This document shows positions 51,039-62,455 of a stretch of 64,000 nt of DNA, piece after piece. Below the pieces are notes generated by a model. That model saw nothing but the letters and a program-made list of their open reading frames with translations, was not told the DNA's origin and did no database searches. The stretch is from positions 1,054,001 through 1,118,000 of the forward strand of contig NZ_SODI01000001.1 in assembly GCF_004365915.1 (NCBI RefSeq). The letters are read 5' to 3'. The first letter of the stretch is position 1. Each line of letters begins with the position of its first letter. Made by a program: the position numbers and the translations under genes. The DNA is from Cryobacterium psychrophilum (lineage in GTDB: Bacteria; Actinomycetota; Actinomycetes; Actinomycetales; Microbacteriaceae).

Positions 51039-52683
51039 ACGACGTCGAACGCTCCCACGGAGCCACGATCGGAAAGTACCGGTCGAGGAAGACAGTCACG
51101 GCCGCGCGACGCACGTCCGCCGTGATCTCGGGATTACTGCCGTCGTTGAGGCAGAACATGTCCTGGTCGCGGCGCTTGCGCAACCGGTTCATCTGACGCA
51201 ATGCCACCCGAAGCGTCGTCTCAATGTAGAGAGATCGGGCCTGCGTCTGCTCCACGGCACGACCGGTCATGAGCGCGTAGTAGTGATAGAGGGAGTTGGT
51301 CACCGAGATGTCCGTGGCCGAACGGAAACGGCTCGCCGCCGTGCGGGCGAAGTCCTCCGGAAACTCCTTCTCAAGTTCGAGAAGCACGCTCTTGCGCATG
51401 GGCGCCGGCGTGTGCTCCAGGTGACGCGTGGTGACCTTGCCAAAGCGCTGGTGCAGCAGCGCACGGTTCACCCGTGCGGCGTTCTCGAAACCGCTGCGCG
51501 TCGGGTCGTTTTCTCCGAGGCCGATGCGCGTTGACGCTTCCACGAACTTGGTGATGCCGCCCGGGGAGAAGAACATCTCGGGTCCCACGGGCCGTCCGAA
51601 GAACATATCGTCGTTGGAATACAGGAAGTGCTCCGCGAGCCCCGGAATGTGGTGCAGCTGGCTCTCCACGGCGTGCGAGTTATGGATGGGCAGCACGCTC
51701 GTGTCCACGAAGAAGTCTTCGCTGCGCATGATCGTGACGCGCGGGTGATCGGCGAGCCACACCGGCGCGGGCGAATCCGTGGCGATGAAGATGCGCCGGA
51801 TCCAAGGCGCGAACATGTAGACGCTGCGCAGCGCGTACTTGAGTTCGTCGATCTGGCGGAAGCGGGCGTCCGAGTCGTCGCCCTCCCCCACGACGTAGGA
51901 CTGCATGCGCTTGGCGCGCTCGCGCTGGAATTCGTCGGAGGAGCCGTCGACCCACGAGAAGACGAGGTCGATATCGAAACTCACGTCGCTCGCGAGGTCA
52001 TCGAACATGTTCTGCAGCGTCAGCCAGGTGCGTCCGTAGAGATCGATCGTGGTCTCGCGGGCCTCTGCGCGTGGCAACCGGGTGCGCATGAGCGCGTTCT
52101 CGACCGGCGCGATGATCTCCTCGTCGCCGAAACGCCAGAGTTCAAGCTGGAATGCCGTTTCTGCGCCGTAGCGCAATCGCCCGATCGGTTCGATCCGGGG
52201 TCGGTAGACGCGAAAAACGGTGGATTTGCGCATCGTCGACAACACACCGTCGGCGAGCAGCAGGGGCATGGTCTGGTTGCCGTTGAGGGGTTTGGCGTAG
52301 AACGGCTCGTTGTCGAAGGCCATGGCCAACACGCCGGTGATTTCCTTGCGGCGTTTGCGGTCCACCGCGATCACCGGGCGATCGTGGTCCCCACGAACGA
52401 GCAGAAAGTCGATGCCCGCGGCCTTGAGGGCATCGTGCACGGCGACGAGGTCTTTCACCATGGACTCGTGCGGGGTGAAATGACCGTTGATCAGGGCAAA
52501 TTCTCCCTTACGCACAACCAGGTCGTCGCGGTCGAAACGGCGAGTGCGGGCATCCGGTGTCACCAGGACGAGCTCTGGCTCCGCACTGAGGACCGGGGCC
52601 GGGATGAGACCGGAATCGGTGTTTGTGAAGTCGTTGTTCGGAACGCCAGCGGGCTGAGCGTCCGGAAAGTCGATTGTCGCCAT
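50965..52683 (-). CDS. stealth-family sugar-phosphate transferase (capsule/exopolysaccharide phosphotransferase)
   Basis: 572 residues. Stealth regions are recognisable: CR1 [20 protein letters not shown]2 [19 protein letters not shown] with RIFIATD, CR3 [20 protein letters not shown] with [16 protein letters not shown], and CR4 FCLNDG. Stealth proteins transfer hexose-1-phosphate in polysaccharide phosphodiester synthesis (homologues of GNPTAB). The N-terminal 230 residues are specific to this sequence ([12 protein letters not shown] and others). ATG 52683 has a strong AGGAGG. It stands alone, without obvious glycosyltransferase partners in the window, so the polymer is unknown. Confidence 0.92.
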   Translation of the reverse strand: MATIDFPDAQPAGVPNNDFTNTDSGLIPAPVLSAEPELVLVTPDARTRRFDRDDLVVRKGEFALINGHFTPHESMVKDLVAVHDALKAAGIDFLLVRGDHDRPVIAVDRKRRKEITGVLAMAFDNEPFYAKPLNGNQTMPLLLADGVLSTMRKSTVFRVYRPRIEPIGRLRYGAETAFQLELWRFGDEEIIAPVENALMRTRLPRAEARETTIDLYGRTWLTLQNMFDDLASDVSFDIDLVFSWVDGSSDEFQRERAKRMQSYVVGEGDDSDARFRQIDELKYALRSVYMFAPWIRRIFIATDSPAPVWLADHPRVTIMRSEDFFVDTSVLPIHNSHAVESQLHHIPGLAEHFLYSNDDMFFGRPVGPEMFFSPGGITKFVEASTRIGLGENDPTRSGFENAARVNRALLHQRFGKVTTRHLEHTPAPMRKSVLLELEKEFPEDFARTAASRFRSATDISVTNSLYHYYALMTGRAVEQTQARSLYIETTLRVALRQMNRLRKRRDQDMFCLNDGSNPEITADVRRAAVTVFLDRYFPIVAPWERSTSFTSSEPGSAWSLAARAMQAKFPTG

Positions 52684-52830
52684 GTTCCTCCTCGAAAAGT
52701 GGACGACCCCGGGTGAGGCGACCAAGCGCTGGCCTCAGGGAGTGCGTCCGATATAGCGGCCCGCTCAGCGACCCGGTGGGAGACATTGAGGACGAAGCGG
52801 CGGGTCAAACGCGGTGGCGCTGGCTCAATT

Positions 52831-52977
52831 CTATGCGGTGTCGGCGGTCCCCGACTGTGTGGCCGGCTGTGTGGCCGCTCCCCCACGGCCGCCGAGTCCG
52901 GCGGCGCTGATGCCAAAGAGCCCGAGGATGAGCGCCATGACCATGAGAGTGACGAGTTTGTGGGCAAGGTTGAGCAT
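52831..52977 (-). CDS. short hypothetical membrane peptide
   Basis: 48 residues: one hydrophobic segment (LVTLMVMALILGLFGISAAG) then a Gly/Ala/Thr tail. ATG 52977 without clear ribosome binding site. Coding is uncertain; it might be a fragment or a small anchor. Confidence 0.35.
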   Translation of the reverse strand: MLNLAHKLVTLMVMALILGLFGISAAGLGGRGGAATQPATQSGTADTA

Positions 52978-53120
52978 GGTCAGTCCGGCCGGACGACGGT
53001 CAAAACGTCGTGCGTAACCATGCGGGCTGCGGTGGAACCCGCCCAGGGAAGGGGCGTGCTCCGGAGCGTGCTGGCGAGGAAATTTCCACCGTAGAAAGGC
53101 TCGGCGATCGCCGCCGCGGT

Positions 53121-55016
53121 TCAGCTGGCTCCCGGCCCGCCGAGCGCCGCCGCGTCTGTGACCGGAAGCAGGCACACGAAATCGAGGCACAGGTAGGCCC
53201 TCGGCCGCGACCCCATGGCTGTTCGACCGGCGAAGAGTTCAAACCCGGCGTTGGCGAAGGCCTGCGCCTGCTGCTCGGTGACGGATGCGACGAGTGCGGC
53301 CGGATGCCGCCGGGCGGCTTCGACCAGTTCCGTCGGTGTTTTAGGTGTGCTCTCCGTGGGCGAGACGACCACGAGCTGTTCGGTCGCCTCGGTGAGGGTG
53401 TTGAAGAGCCGCAGGGTCGCACCGAAAGCGAGCGGCCGGTCAGGGACGAGGGCCGCCACGTGGCTCATGGCGGCTTCGGCACCCGCACGGTACCGCGGTT
53501 CGGCGGTCAGCAGGTACAAGATATTGGCCGCTCCGGCCGTGGCGGTGAGCCCGGAGGGGTATGCGCCCTCTGACGGATCGAGGGCGATCGCGAGCCCCTG
53601 GGCTTCGAGCACCGGGTCGGCACCGTTGGGAGCTCGAAAGACCTCGCTGTCCTCGGTGTCGACAACCTTGTCGCTGGGCCGGCGCAGGGTGCTGTCCAGC
53701 AGGCTGCGGGCCGTCACGGCATAACTGACGTCTCCGGTTGACAGGGCCAGTTCCAGGAGGCCCCGCGAATACATTCCGTAGTCCTCCAGCGTGGCCTCGG
53801 CCACCGAGGTACGGCTACCGATCGACGCCCGCACGAGGGTTCCGTCTGCGCGCACGTGCCGGTGCTGGAGGTAGTCCGCCGCGCGCCGGGCGGCGCCGAG
53901 CATTTCCGCCCCGCTCTCGCCGAAAGCAAAACCGGCTCGCGCGAGGGCGCCGATCGCGAGACCGTTCCATCCGGTGAGCACCTTGTCGTCGAGGGCTGGC
54001 GGGGTCTCGGCGCGGCGCGCGTCCACGTCAAGCGTGTAGTACCCGCCCTCCACTCGCTGACCCTTCACGGTGCTCTCGGAATCCTGGGCGCTCGCAAAAC
54101 CGCCGCCGGGCAGTTGCATCACCTGCACGAGAAAGCGCCCCACGCCCTCAGCGACGAGCCGCGCCCATGGCTCTCCGGTCAGCTTCCACGCCTGGGTGTA
54201 GTGATCGAGCAATTGGGCGTTGTCGTAGAGCATCCGCTCATAGTGCGGCTCGCTCCAGTCCCGGTTCACGGCGTAGCGGAAGAACCCGCCCTCAATCGGG
54301 TCACGAAGGGGTGAGGCACCGAGGCGTTTGAGCGTGCGCAGGGCGAGCTGCTGGCCGTCGACGCGGTCAAGGAGAAAGCCGAGGGCGGGTGCCACCGGAA
54401 ATTTTGGAGCGGTGCCGAACCCGCCGAACTGCACGTCTTCCATGGCGCTGATCTCGGAAACCATCACCTCAAGGGCGCCGGCATCGGGCAGGTCGCTCTG
54501 TGCGCGCAGCTGAACCGACGACTCCGCGAGGGCCTCCGCCACACGGGACGCTCCCGCTTCGACCTCACGCCGACGCGTGGTCCAGGCATCCGTTACGGCT
54601 TCAAGCACCTCACGAAAGGACGGGTTGCCGAGCATGGGCCTCGGGGGAAAGTAGGTTCCGGCGTGGAAGGCCTTGCCGTCGGGGGTGACGAACACGTTGA
54701 GCGGCCAGCCCAGGCCCTGCACGAAGGCGCTCGCGGCGGCGAGATAGCTCGCGTCAACGTCGGGGTGTTCCTCGCGGTCGACCTTGATGCTCACGAAGTT
54801 GTCGTTGAGGTAGCCGGCGAGATCCGGGTCGCTGAAGCTCTCGCGCGCCATGACGTGACACCAGTGGCACGTGGAGTAGCCGATCGACACGAGCACCGGC
54901 AGGTCGCGGTTGCGAGCCTCGGTGAACGCCTCGGCGCCCCAGCCGTGCCAGTCCACCGGGTTCTCGGCATGGGAGCGCAGATAGGGACTAATGGCGTCAA
55001 CGAGTCGGTTCGGCAT
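53121..55016 (-). CDS. DUF255/thioredoxin-domain protein (YyaL/SSP411 family)
   Basis: 631 residues. The N-terminal thioredoxin-like domain has [18 protein letters not shown] with Cys50-His-Trp-Cys53, and [19 protein letters not shown]; it is followed by a six-hairpin alpha/alpha-barrel region with glycosidase-like fold ([54 protein letters not shown]). Function of the family is unknown; cysteine chemistry or sugar binding has been suggested. ATG 55016 ([20 protein letters not shown]) is the canonical start. It lies 390 bases upstream of the aldo/keto reductase gene's 3' end on the same strand. Confidence 0.93.
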   Translation of the reverse strand: MPNRLVDAISPYLRSHAENPVDWHGWGAEAFTEARNRDLPVLVSIGYSTCHWCHVMARESFSDPDLAGYLNDNFVSIKVDREEHPDVDASYLAAASAFVQGLGWPLNVFVTPDGKAFHAGTYFPPRPMLGNPSFREVLEAVTDAWTTRRREVEAGASRVAEALAESSVQLRAQSDLPDAGALEVMVSEISAMEDVQFGGFGTAPKFPVAPALGFLLDRVDGQQLALRTLKRLGASPLRDPIEGGFFRYAVNRDWSEPHYERMLYDNAQLLDHYTQAWKLTGEPWARLVAEGVGRFLVQVMQLPGGGFASAQDSESTVKGQRVEGGYYTLDVDARRAETPPALDDKVLTGWNGLAIGALARAGFAFGESGAEMLGAARRAADYLQHRHVRADGTLVRASIGSRTSVAEATLEDYGMYSRGLLELALSTGDVSYAVTARSLLDSTLRRPSDKVVDTEDSEVFRAPNGADPVLEAQGLAIALDPSEGAYPSGLTATAGAANILYLLTAEPRYRAGAEAAMSHVAALVPDRPLAFGATLRLFNTLTEATEQLVVVSPTESTPKTPTELVEAARRHPAALVASVTEQQAQAFANAGFELFAGRTAMGSRPRAYLCLDFVCLLPVTDAAALGGPGAS

Positions 55017-55409
55017 ACTCCATTGTGCTCGCCACATGGGAATCGGGCTACGTCGCGCCGAGGACCGGCCGGGTTCGTCGCTGCACCACACGATGAACCC
55101 GATGATCGTGAACGCGCCATAGAACAGGAAGAGAACGGCGGCTGCGTAATGGCCCGGCCTGACCGAGGAGGTTCACCGGGTTGGGGTGCCGATGTGGCGT
55201 TGCGCGTCAAACAACCACTCGATCAGAATCATCCGGCCCCGCCGCCAGGCACACTCAGACGCTGCCGCGTACAACCGTGCGCGCCTCCAACCTATGCCCT
55301 GCCGGCACCGCGTCCGCTACAAGAGTTGCCCGAACGCACGTCAGCGGCTGGGGCGCCGGCCATCTTTGTCCGTTCGGGCCGCTCTGGTGCGGCGAGCCGT
55401 TGCCGGGGG
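55017..55409. other. intergenic region with a possible gene remnant
   Basis: On the minus strand a membrane-like stretch ([20 protein letters not shown]) reads in frame into the DUF255 gene from about 55155, but has no start codon and a stop just before it. It could be a gene fragment fused by chance or part of an uncharacterised small membrane protein. The rest has no supported feature and contains the DUF255 promoter. Confidence 0.35.
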
Positions 55410-56252
<843 letters not shown>

Positions 56253-56395
56253 CTAAGGCTGAGCGCTGATCACTGCCTGCAGACCGGGCCGCGTGCCCCA
56301 GGGCTGCAGGAAACTGGCCCGACAAGGTCGCCCGCACCGCCAAACCGCCTTCGGTACAGGAGCGCCCGACCGCGGCGAAGTACGATAGGAGATCC

Positions 56396-59300
56396 ATGGA
56401 AAACGTTGAGATCACCTTCCCGCCCGAACTGCCGGTCAGCCAGCGCCGCGACGATATCGCCCGCGCCATCCGTGACAACCAGGTGGTCATCGTTGCCGGC
56501 GCCACAGGCTCGGGCAAAACCACCCAGCTGCCCAAGATCTGCCTCGAGCTCGGCCGCAAGAACATCGGCCACACCCAGCCACGTCGCCTCGCCGCACGCA
56601 CGATCGCCGAGCGCATCGCCGAGGAACTGGGCCAGGAGGTGGGCGGCATCGTCGGCTACCAGGTGCGGTTCACCGACCACGTTGGCCCCGATACCCGCGT
56701 CAAGCTCATGACCGATGGGATCCTGCTCAACGAGATCCACCGCGACCGCATGCTGCGCAAGTACGACACGATCATCATTGACGAGGCGCACGAGCGCAGC
56801 CTCAACATCGACTTTCTGCTCGGTTACCTGCGCCAGCTGCTACCCAAACGCCCCGACCTCAAGCTCATCATCACCTCGGCCACGATCGACCCGGCGAGTT
56901 TTGCGAAACATTTCGCCGCCGCCGACGGCACTCCCGCACCCGTCGTCGAGGTGTCCGGTCGAACGTTCCCGGTGGAGATCCGCTACCGCCCCCTCGTGGC
57001 GGAACCCGGAGTCGACGACGATGACGACACGACGGATGCCGCCCCGAGCGTCGACCGCGATTACATCGAAGGCATCACCGCGGCCCTCGACGAACTCGAA
57101 CGTGAGTCGAGCGGCGACGTGCTCGTCTTCCTCAGTGGAGAGACCGAGATCCGCGATGCAGCGGATGCTCTGCAGGGCAAGTTTGCCTCGAGCGCCTCGA
57201 CGAATCCCACCGAGGTGCTGCCGCTGTATGGCCGTCTGTCCTCAAGCGATCAGCACAAGGTCTTCCAGCCGTCGAAGGTGGCCGGGGTGCGGCGCCGCAT
57301 CGTGCTCGCGACGAACGTGGCGGAGACCAGCCTGACGGTTCCGGGCATCCGCTATGTGATCGATGCCGGAACGGCCCGCATCAGCCGCTACAGCGTGCGA
57401 TCGAAGGTGCAGCGGCTGCCCATCGAAGCAATCTCGCAGGCCTCCGGCAACCAGCGGTCCGGTCGAAGTGGGCGCACGAGCGATGGCATTGCCATTCGGT
57501 TATATTCCGAAGAAGACTTCACGCGCCGACCGGAATATACCGAGCCGGAGATTCTCCGCACCAACCTCGCCGCCGTGATTCTGCAGATGATTTCGCTGGG
57601 CCTCGGCGACATCGCCTCGTTCCCGTTCCTCACGCCACCGGACTCACGCAATATCAAGGACGGCCTCGACCTGCTCGCCGAGCTCGGCGCAGTCGAGGCA
57701 TCCGGTGCCGGGCGCACCAAGAGCTCACGCGGTCGCCGCGACGACGCCAGGGGCCAGACTGCTTCCGGAGGGCCAGCGCTTGAGGCTGCGGCCGTGACGC
57801 CGACGGTGACACCGAAAGCTGATGCCGGGCCGCGCCTGACGCGCATCGGCCAACAGCTCGCGCAGCTCCCGATCGACCCGCGATTCGGCCGCATGGTGAT
57901 CGAGTCGAAGAAGCAGGGCACGAGCCGCGAGGTGATGGCCATCGTGGCCGGCCTCACCATTCAGGACCCGCGCGAGCGGCCACTCGAACGACGAGCCCAG
58001 GCCGACCAGCTTCACGCGCGCTTCGCCGACCCCACGAGCGACTTCCTCACGCTGCTCAACCTCTGGAACTATCTTGAGAAGCAGCAGAGCGAGCTCGGGT
58101 CGAGCGCGTTCCGTCGCCTCTGCAAGAACGAATATCTGAACTACCTGCGGGTACGCGAGTGGCAGGACGTGCTGCGCCAGCTGCGCCAACTCGCCAAACC
58201 CCTCGGCCTGCACCTCGGGGACCCGAGCACGAACCCCGACGGGGTGCATCGCTCGCTACTGGCCGGCCTGCTCTCCCACATCGGGTTGAAAGACGTCGCC
58301 AAGAAGGATTACGTGGGCGCCCGGCAGCAGCGCTTCGTGCTGTTCCCCGGGTCGACCCTCGCCAAAAAGCAACCACAGGCCGTGATGAGTGCCGAGCTCG
58401 TGGAGACCAGCCGGCTGTTCGCACGCATGAACGCGGTCGTCGATCCCACGTGGGCCGAACCGCTCGCAGGGGACCTCTGCAAGCGCAGCTACTCCGAGCC
58501 GCACTGGGAGATGAAGCAGGGCGCGGCTGTGGTCTACGAGCGCGTCACTCTGTACGGCGTGCCGATCGTGGCACGCCGCCGCGTGCAGTTCTCGCGCATC
58601 GACCCCGCGTACGCTCGCGAGCTGTTCATCCGGCACGCGCTCGTCGAGGGCGAGTGGGACCGCGCGTCCGGCGCTCGCCCCTCCTCCTCGCTGGTCGAGC
58701 CTGTCGAGTCCGAGGCGGACCGTGGAGGACGCGGACCCTCGCGCAACGAACGCGTGGGCATTTCGGTCGACGGCGGCGTAGCATCCGCCGGCCGCGGCCA
58801 GGGCGCCGCTGCCGCTGCCCGGGGCGGCAGGCCGGGGCAGACCGGCGACCCCGGAATGTGGGCCTTCGAACGCGCCAACGCGCAGCTGCGCGCGGAGCTC
58901 GCCGAGCTTGAGGAACGCACCCGCCGCCGCGATATCCTCTTCGACGACGAGGCCGTGTTCGAGTTCTACCAGCGGCGCATTCCCGCCGACGTCTCCTCGA
59001 CGAAGAGCTTCGAGGGCTGGTGGCGCAAGGCCCGGCTCGAGACCCCGCAGCTGCTCACCATGACCGCGGATGCGCTCGTGGCCGACGACTCCCCCGAAAT
59101 CGACGAGGGCCTCTTTCCCCCGAGCTGGCAGCAGGGCGACCAGCGGCTCTCCCTCGGCTATCGCTTCGAACCGGGCGCGGAAGATGACGGCGTGACCGTG
59201 CGCCTTCCTCTGGCGCTGCTCGCGCGGCTCTCGCCGAATGGCTTCGACTGGCAGGTGCCCGGGTTGCGGGCGGAACTCGTGACGGCACTGCTCAAGTCGC

Positions 59301-60523
59301 TCCCCAAGAACATTCGTCGCAATGTGGTGCCCGCAGCGGACTGGGCGGCTCGGTTGCTCGCCGAGCTGCCGCCGCAGCCAGGAATCGTGCAGACCCTGCC
59401 GACCGAGGTTCCCGACACGACGTTCACCGCAACGCTCGCGGCACTCATCCAGAAGCTCACCTACGTTCCCGTCACCGAGCGGGACTTTGAACTCGACCGG
59501 GTTCCCTCGCACCTGCGAGTGACGTTCGTAATCACCGACGAGCGCGGGCGCACCGTCGCTGCCGACAAGGACCTCGGCGATCTGCAGCGCCGGCTGGGCA
59601 CGCGGGTGCGCGAGAGCGTCGCCAAAGCCACGAGCGCGGCGACGCCGTCGAATGCCATCGAACGCCAGGGCCTCACCACGTGGGACTTCGTGGAACTGCC
59701 CCGATTCCTGGACACGAAGCAGGGCGACACCACGATTCGGGGGTACCCGACGCTGATTGATGACGGTGACTCGGTCTCCATCCGCATGATGAGCACCGAG
59801 ATCGAGCAGGCCAGGGCGCTGCCTCGTGGCGTGCGACGCCTGCTGCTCCTCGCAACGCCGTCCCCGTCGGCGTATGTGCAGCAGCATCTCACCGCCACCG
59901 AGAAACTCAGCCTCGCGACGAGCCCGTACAAGAACACGCCGGCACTGTTCGAGGATTGCCTCTCCGCTGCGATCGACGACGTCCTCTACCGGGTGCGCCC
60001 CGACGGCCAGGTCTTCATGAAGGCCGAGTTCACCACTATTCGCGATCGGGTCTCGGGCGTCGTGATGGATTCGATGTTTGAGACGGTCGGCCTCGTCGCC
60101 CGTATTCTCGCCGCGAGTCGCACCGCCGACAAGGCCCTCAAGGCCGCCACGAGCATGGCGCTGCTGCCGGGCATCAGTGATGGGCGCGGGCAGCTCGCGG
60201 CGCTCGTCTACCCGGGCTTCGTGAGCCAGACCGGGCTCGCCCAGTTGCGCCACCTGCCGCGGTATCTTGGCGGCATCAGCGCGCGCATCCCGAAGCTCGT
60301 CGACAACCCAGGCCGCGACCGGGTCTGGATGAATGAGGCCCAGGCGGCCACGACCCGGTTCGAGAAGGCCGGCGGCGCCATGCCGCTGGCCCCGGATGCC
60401 GCGGCGCACCTCGTGCGGGCCCGGTGGATGATCGAGGAGCTGCGCATCAGCCTGTTCGCCCAGGAGCTCAGGGCCGCCGAGTCCGTGTCGCTGCAGCGCA
60501 TCCAGAAGGTCCTCGCCGGCTGA
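56396..60523 (+). CDS. hrpA: ATP-dependent RNA helicase HrpA
   Basis: 1,375 residues, typical of HrpA (about 1,300). DEAH-box core: GATGSGKTTQLP (Walker A, residues 35-42), TQPRRLAARTIAERIAEELG (Ia), DTIIIDEAHERS (II), TSATIDP (III), GRTF, and ATNVAETSLTVPGIRYVID (V) plus QRSGRSGRT (VI). Then WH, HA2 and OB domains and the DUF3418 C-terminal region. It may act in rRNA or mRNA processing or stalled ribosome rescue. Two low-complexity linkers interrupt the C-terminal half (about residues 442-478 and 760-825); the second includes a dispersed-repeat-like sequence. ATG 56396 with GGAGAT nearby. Confidence 0.96.
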   Translation: MENVEITFPPELPVSQRRDDIARAIRDNQVVIVAGATGSGKTTQLPKICLELGRKNIGHTQPRRLAARTIAERIAEELGQEVGGIVGYQVRFTDHVGPDTRVKLMTDGILLNEIHRDRMLRKYDTIIIDEAHERSLNIDFLLGYLRQLLPKRPDLKLIITSATIDPASFAKHFAAADGTPAPVVEVSGRTFPVEIRYRPLVAEPGVDDDDDTTDAAPSVDRDYIEGITAALDELERESSGDVLVFLSGETEIRDAADALQGKFASSASTNPTEVLPLYGRLSSSDQHKVFQPSKVAGVRRRIVLATNVAETSLTVPGIRYVIDAGTARISRYSVRSKVQRLPIEAISQASGNQRSGRSGRTSDGIAIRLYSEEDFTRRPEYTEPEILRTNLAAVILQMISLGLGDIASFPFLTPPDSRNIKDGLDLLAELGAVEASGAGRTKSSRGRRDDARGQTASGGPALEAAAVTPTVTPKADAGPRLTRIGQQLAQLPIDPRFGRMVIESKKQGTSREVMAIVAGLTIQDPRERPLERRAQADQLHARFADPTSDFLTLLNLWNYLEKQQSELGSSAFRRLCKNEYLNYLRVREWQDVLRQLRQLAKPLGLHLGDPSTNPDGVHRSLLAGLLSHIGLKDVAKKDYVGARQQRFVLFPGSTLAKKQPQAVMSAELVETSRLFARMNAVVDPTWAEPLAGDLCKRSYSEPHWEMKQGAAVVYERVTLYGVPIVARRRVQFSRIDPAYARELFIRHALVEGEWDRASGARPSSSLVEPVESEADRGGRGPSRNERVGISVDGGVASAGRGQGAAAAARGGRPGQTGDPGMWAFERANAQLRAELAELEERTRRRDILFDDEAVFEFYQRRIPADVSSTKSFEGWWRKARLETPQLLTMTADALVADDSPEIDEGLFPPSWQQGDQRLSLGYRFEPGAEDDGVTVRLPLALLARLSPNGFDWQVPGLRAELVTALLKSLPKNIRRNVVPAADWAARLLAELPPQPGIVQTLPTEVPDTTFTATLAALIQKLTYVPVTERDFELDRVPSHLRVTFVITDERGRTVAADKDLGDLQRRLGTRVRESVAKATSAATPSNAIERQGLTTWDFVELPRFLDTKQGDTTIRGYPTLIDDGDSVSIRMMSTEIEQARALPRGVRRLLLLATPSPSAYVQQHLTATEKLSLATSPYKNTPALFEDCLSAAIDDVLYRVRPDGQVFMKAEFTTIRDRVSGVVMDSMFETVGLVARILAASRTADKALKAATSMALLPGISDGRGQLAALVYPGFVSQTGLAQLRHLPRYLGGISARIPKLVDNPGRDRVWMNEAQAATTRFEKAGGAMPLAPDAAAHLVRARWMIEELRISLFAQELRAAESVSLQRIQKVLAG
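58691..58711. repeat. dispersed actinobacterial repeat-like sequence inside hrpA
   Basis: CTGGTCGAGCCTGTCGAG followed by TCC resembles the short palindromic family (GGTCGAGCCTGTCGAGACC-like) that is common between genes in Micrococcales. It is translated here as LVEPVES in a Ser/Gly/Arg-rich linker of HrpA, near residue 766. Only this copy was found in the window. The family assignment is from memory. Confidence 0.5.
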
Positions 60524-60558
60524 CCTGCGCCCACTCCACGCCGCCCGCGCCCCCAAAA

Positions 60559-60596
60559 TCGGTGGCCGCTACGGTAAGCGGCGTAGCGACCACCGA
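60559..60596. terminator. bidirectional hairpin between hrpA and the amino acid ABC operon
   Basis: TCGGTGGCCGCTACG (60559-60573) pairs with CGTAGCGACCACCGA (60582-60596) with one mismatch in 15 bp and an 8-base loop. On the minus strand it is followed by GATTTTGGGG, a short U-run, so it can end the ABC operon and hrpA alike. Confidence 0.7.
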
Positions 60597-60623
60597 GAAC
60601 GGGCGTGGCGACGCCCCTCGGGG

Positions 60624-61418
60624 TTAGAGCACCTTGGAGAGGAACGCCTGCGTGCGGGCGTGCTGCGGGTTACTGAGCACCTCGGTGGGGTCACCGGATT
60701 CCACGACCACGCCGCCGTCCATGAACACGAGCGAGTCGGCGACCTCTTTGGCAAAGCCCATCTCGTGGGTGACCACGATCATGGTCATGCCCTCACGAGC
60801 GAGGTTCTGCATCACGTCAAGAACCTCACCGACGAGCTCGGGGTCGAGCGCACTGGTTGGCTCATCGAAGAGCATGAGCTTGGGCTGCATGGCGAGCGCC
60901 CGGGCAATCGCCACCCGCTGCTGCTGCCCGCCGGACAGGTGCGCCGGGTAGTAGTCGGCACGGTTGGCCAGACCGACCCGTGCCAACAGGGCACGCGCAT
61001 TGGTCTCAACGGCGGCCTTGTTCAGGCCCTTGACCCGAATCGGCGCCTCCATCACGTTCTGCAGCGCGGTCATGTGCGGAAACAGGTTGAAACGCTGGAA
61101 GACCATGCCGATGTTGCGACGCTGCAGCGCGGCGGCCTTCGGATGCATCTCGTAGAGCTTGCCCCTGCTCTCCGTGTACCCGATGAGTTCACCGTCGACG
61201 CTGAGCCGACCCGCTGACACCACCTCCAGATGGTTGATGCAGCGCAGGAACGTGGACTTGCCCGAACCACTCGGCCCGACGAGGCACATCACCTCGCCCC
61301 GCTTCACCTCGAGCGAAATGCTCTTGAGCACCTCGTTCGAGCCGAAGCTCTTGGAGACCGCCTCGGCGACCACCATGGGAACGTCTTCGGTCGATGGTGG
61401 CCCTGCCGTGGCGGTCAT
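60624..61418 (-). CDS. polar amino acid ABC transporter, ATP-binding protein
   Basis: 264 residues. Walker [18 protein letters not shown]-loop [13 protein letters not shown], signature [17 protein letters not shown], Walker [18 protein letters not shown]-loop [12 protein letters not shown]: the GlnQ/GltL (PAAT) type. It powers import with the membrane partner; its start overlaps the permease stop (ATGA). A Ser/Thr-rich 17-residue lead is unusual for the family. A hairpin follows the stop. Confidence 0.95.
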   Translation of the reverse strand: MTATAGPPSTEDVPMVVAEAVSKSFGSNEVLKSISLEVKRGEVMCLVGPSGSGKSTFLRCINHLEVVSAGRLSVDGELIGYTESRGKLYEMHPKAAALQRRNIGMVFQRFNLFPHMTALQNVMEAPIRVKGLNKAAVETNARALLARVGLANRADYYPAHLSGGQQQRVAIARALAMQPKLMLFDEPTSALDPELVGEVLDVMQNLAREGMTMIVVTHEMGFAKEVADSLVFMDGGVVVESGDPTEVLSNPQHARTQAFLSKVL

Positions 61419-62452
61419 CGCACGTCTCCGTTGTTGTTGTTGTTGTTGTTGGGCGGGTTCTCTGGCATCTTCGGCGGGAGGACCACTGTTGCCTGTCCGC
61501 CACCGACGACCGGCACTATTCCGGTGAGGGCGCCCGTGGCCTCATCTGCCTTGCGATCGGGACGCCGGTCCCCGATGCCGCGCGCGAAGCGCTTCTCCAG
61601 GAAATACTGACCGACCATGAGGATCGAGGTGAAGAACAGGTACCAGATCGACGCCACAATGAGTAGCGGAACCGGGTTGAACGTGACCGCCGATATGTCC
61701 CGCGATCGCGTGTACAGCTCAAGCGTGAACGGAATGGCCGTCACGAGCGACGTGGTCTTGAGCATCGAAATGACTTCGTTGCCGGCGGGGGGAATGATGA
61801 CGCGCATCGACTGCGGAATGACAACGCGTGTCATGGTCTGCGCCCAGCTCATGCCGAGGGCGGTCGCGGCTTCTTCCTGGCCGCTGTCGACAGCCAGCAG
61901 GCCAGCGCGCACGATCTCCGCCATGTAGGCCGCTTCGTTGAGCGCCAGTCCGATGATGGCGAGCACAAAAGCACTCATCGCGACCCGGGTGGGGTACGAC
62001 GCCCACGGTTCCGTGAACGGCAGGCCAATGTCAATGGTCTGGTAAATCGTTCCAACCAGGCCCCAGAACGTGAGTTGCACGTAGACCGGGGTACCGCGGA
62101 AGACCCAGAGGTATATCCAGGCGATGCTATTCACGACGGGGTTCGGCGAGAGGCGCATCACCGCGAGGGTCACACCCAGGATGATGGCGATCACCATGCT
62201 GTAGACGGTGAGCTGCAGGGTGACGAATGCGGCCTGCGAGATGCGCTGGTCGAACAGGAACTTGCCGACGGACGGCCAGTCGTAGGCGGGCCGCTGCGCC
62301 GCGTCGATCACGAAGAGGGCCACGAGTAGCAGCAGGACGACGGCGAAGACGTTTCGCCACGGATGCCGAAGGCGGATCGCCTTGATTCCGGGCGTAGGTT
62401 CTGCGCCGTTCGGCGGGGTCCCCGCCGAACGGTTCACGACTGTGTCAGACAT
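61415..62452 (-). CDS. polar amino acid ABC transporter, permease
   Basis: 345 residues. A cytoplasmic N-terminus, one anchoring segment ([19 protein letters not shown]), then the HisMQ-type core ([37 protein letters not shown]), and the EAA loop [22 protein letters not shown]. The last 50 residues are a Pro/Gly tail and end in seven consecutive Asn before GDVR, encoded by a (GTT)7 repeat. It follows the binding protein gene by three bases and should be coupled to the ATPase gene. Confidence 0.94.
   Translation of the reverse strand: MSDTVVNRSAGTPPNGAEPTPGIKAIRLRHPWRNVFAVVLLLLVALFVIDAAQRPAYDWPSVGKFLFDQRISQAAFVTLQLTVYSMVIAIILGVTLAVMRLSPNPVVNSIAWIYLWVFRGTPVYVQLTFWGLVGTIYQTIDIGLPFTEPWASYPTRVAMSAFVLAIIGLALNEAAYMAEIVRAGLLAVDSGQEEAATALGMSWAQTMTRVVIPQSMRVIIPPAGNEVISMLKTTSLVTAIPFTLELYTRSRDISAVTFNPVPLLIVASIWYLFFTSILMVGQYFLEKRFARGIGDRRPDRKADEATGALTGIVPVVGGGQATVVLPPKMPENPPNNNNNNNGDVR
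61430..61450. repeat. (GTT)7 trinucleotide repeat, encodes seven Asn in the permease tail
   Basis: Seven perfect GTT units on the plus strand (AAC on the coding strand). In a 65% GC genome this is a clear simple repeat; length changes would not shift the frame. Confidence 0.85.
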
Positions 62453-62455
62453 CGA

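Noticed and set aside
55092..55170. A membrane-like segment in frame with the DUF255 gene
   Set aside because: No start codon, a stop directly before it, and the canonical start of DUF255 proteins is at 55016. Kept only as a note in the intergenic entry.
58256..60556. A 766-codon minus-strand frame opposite hrpA
   Set aside because: Antisense shadow of hrpA: no domain signatures, no ribosome binding site, and hrpA is beyond doubt.
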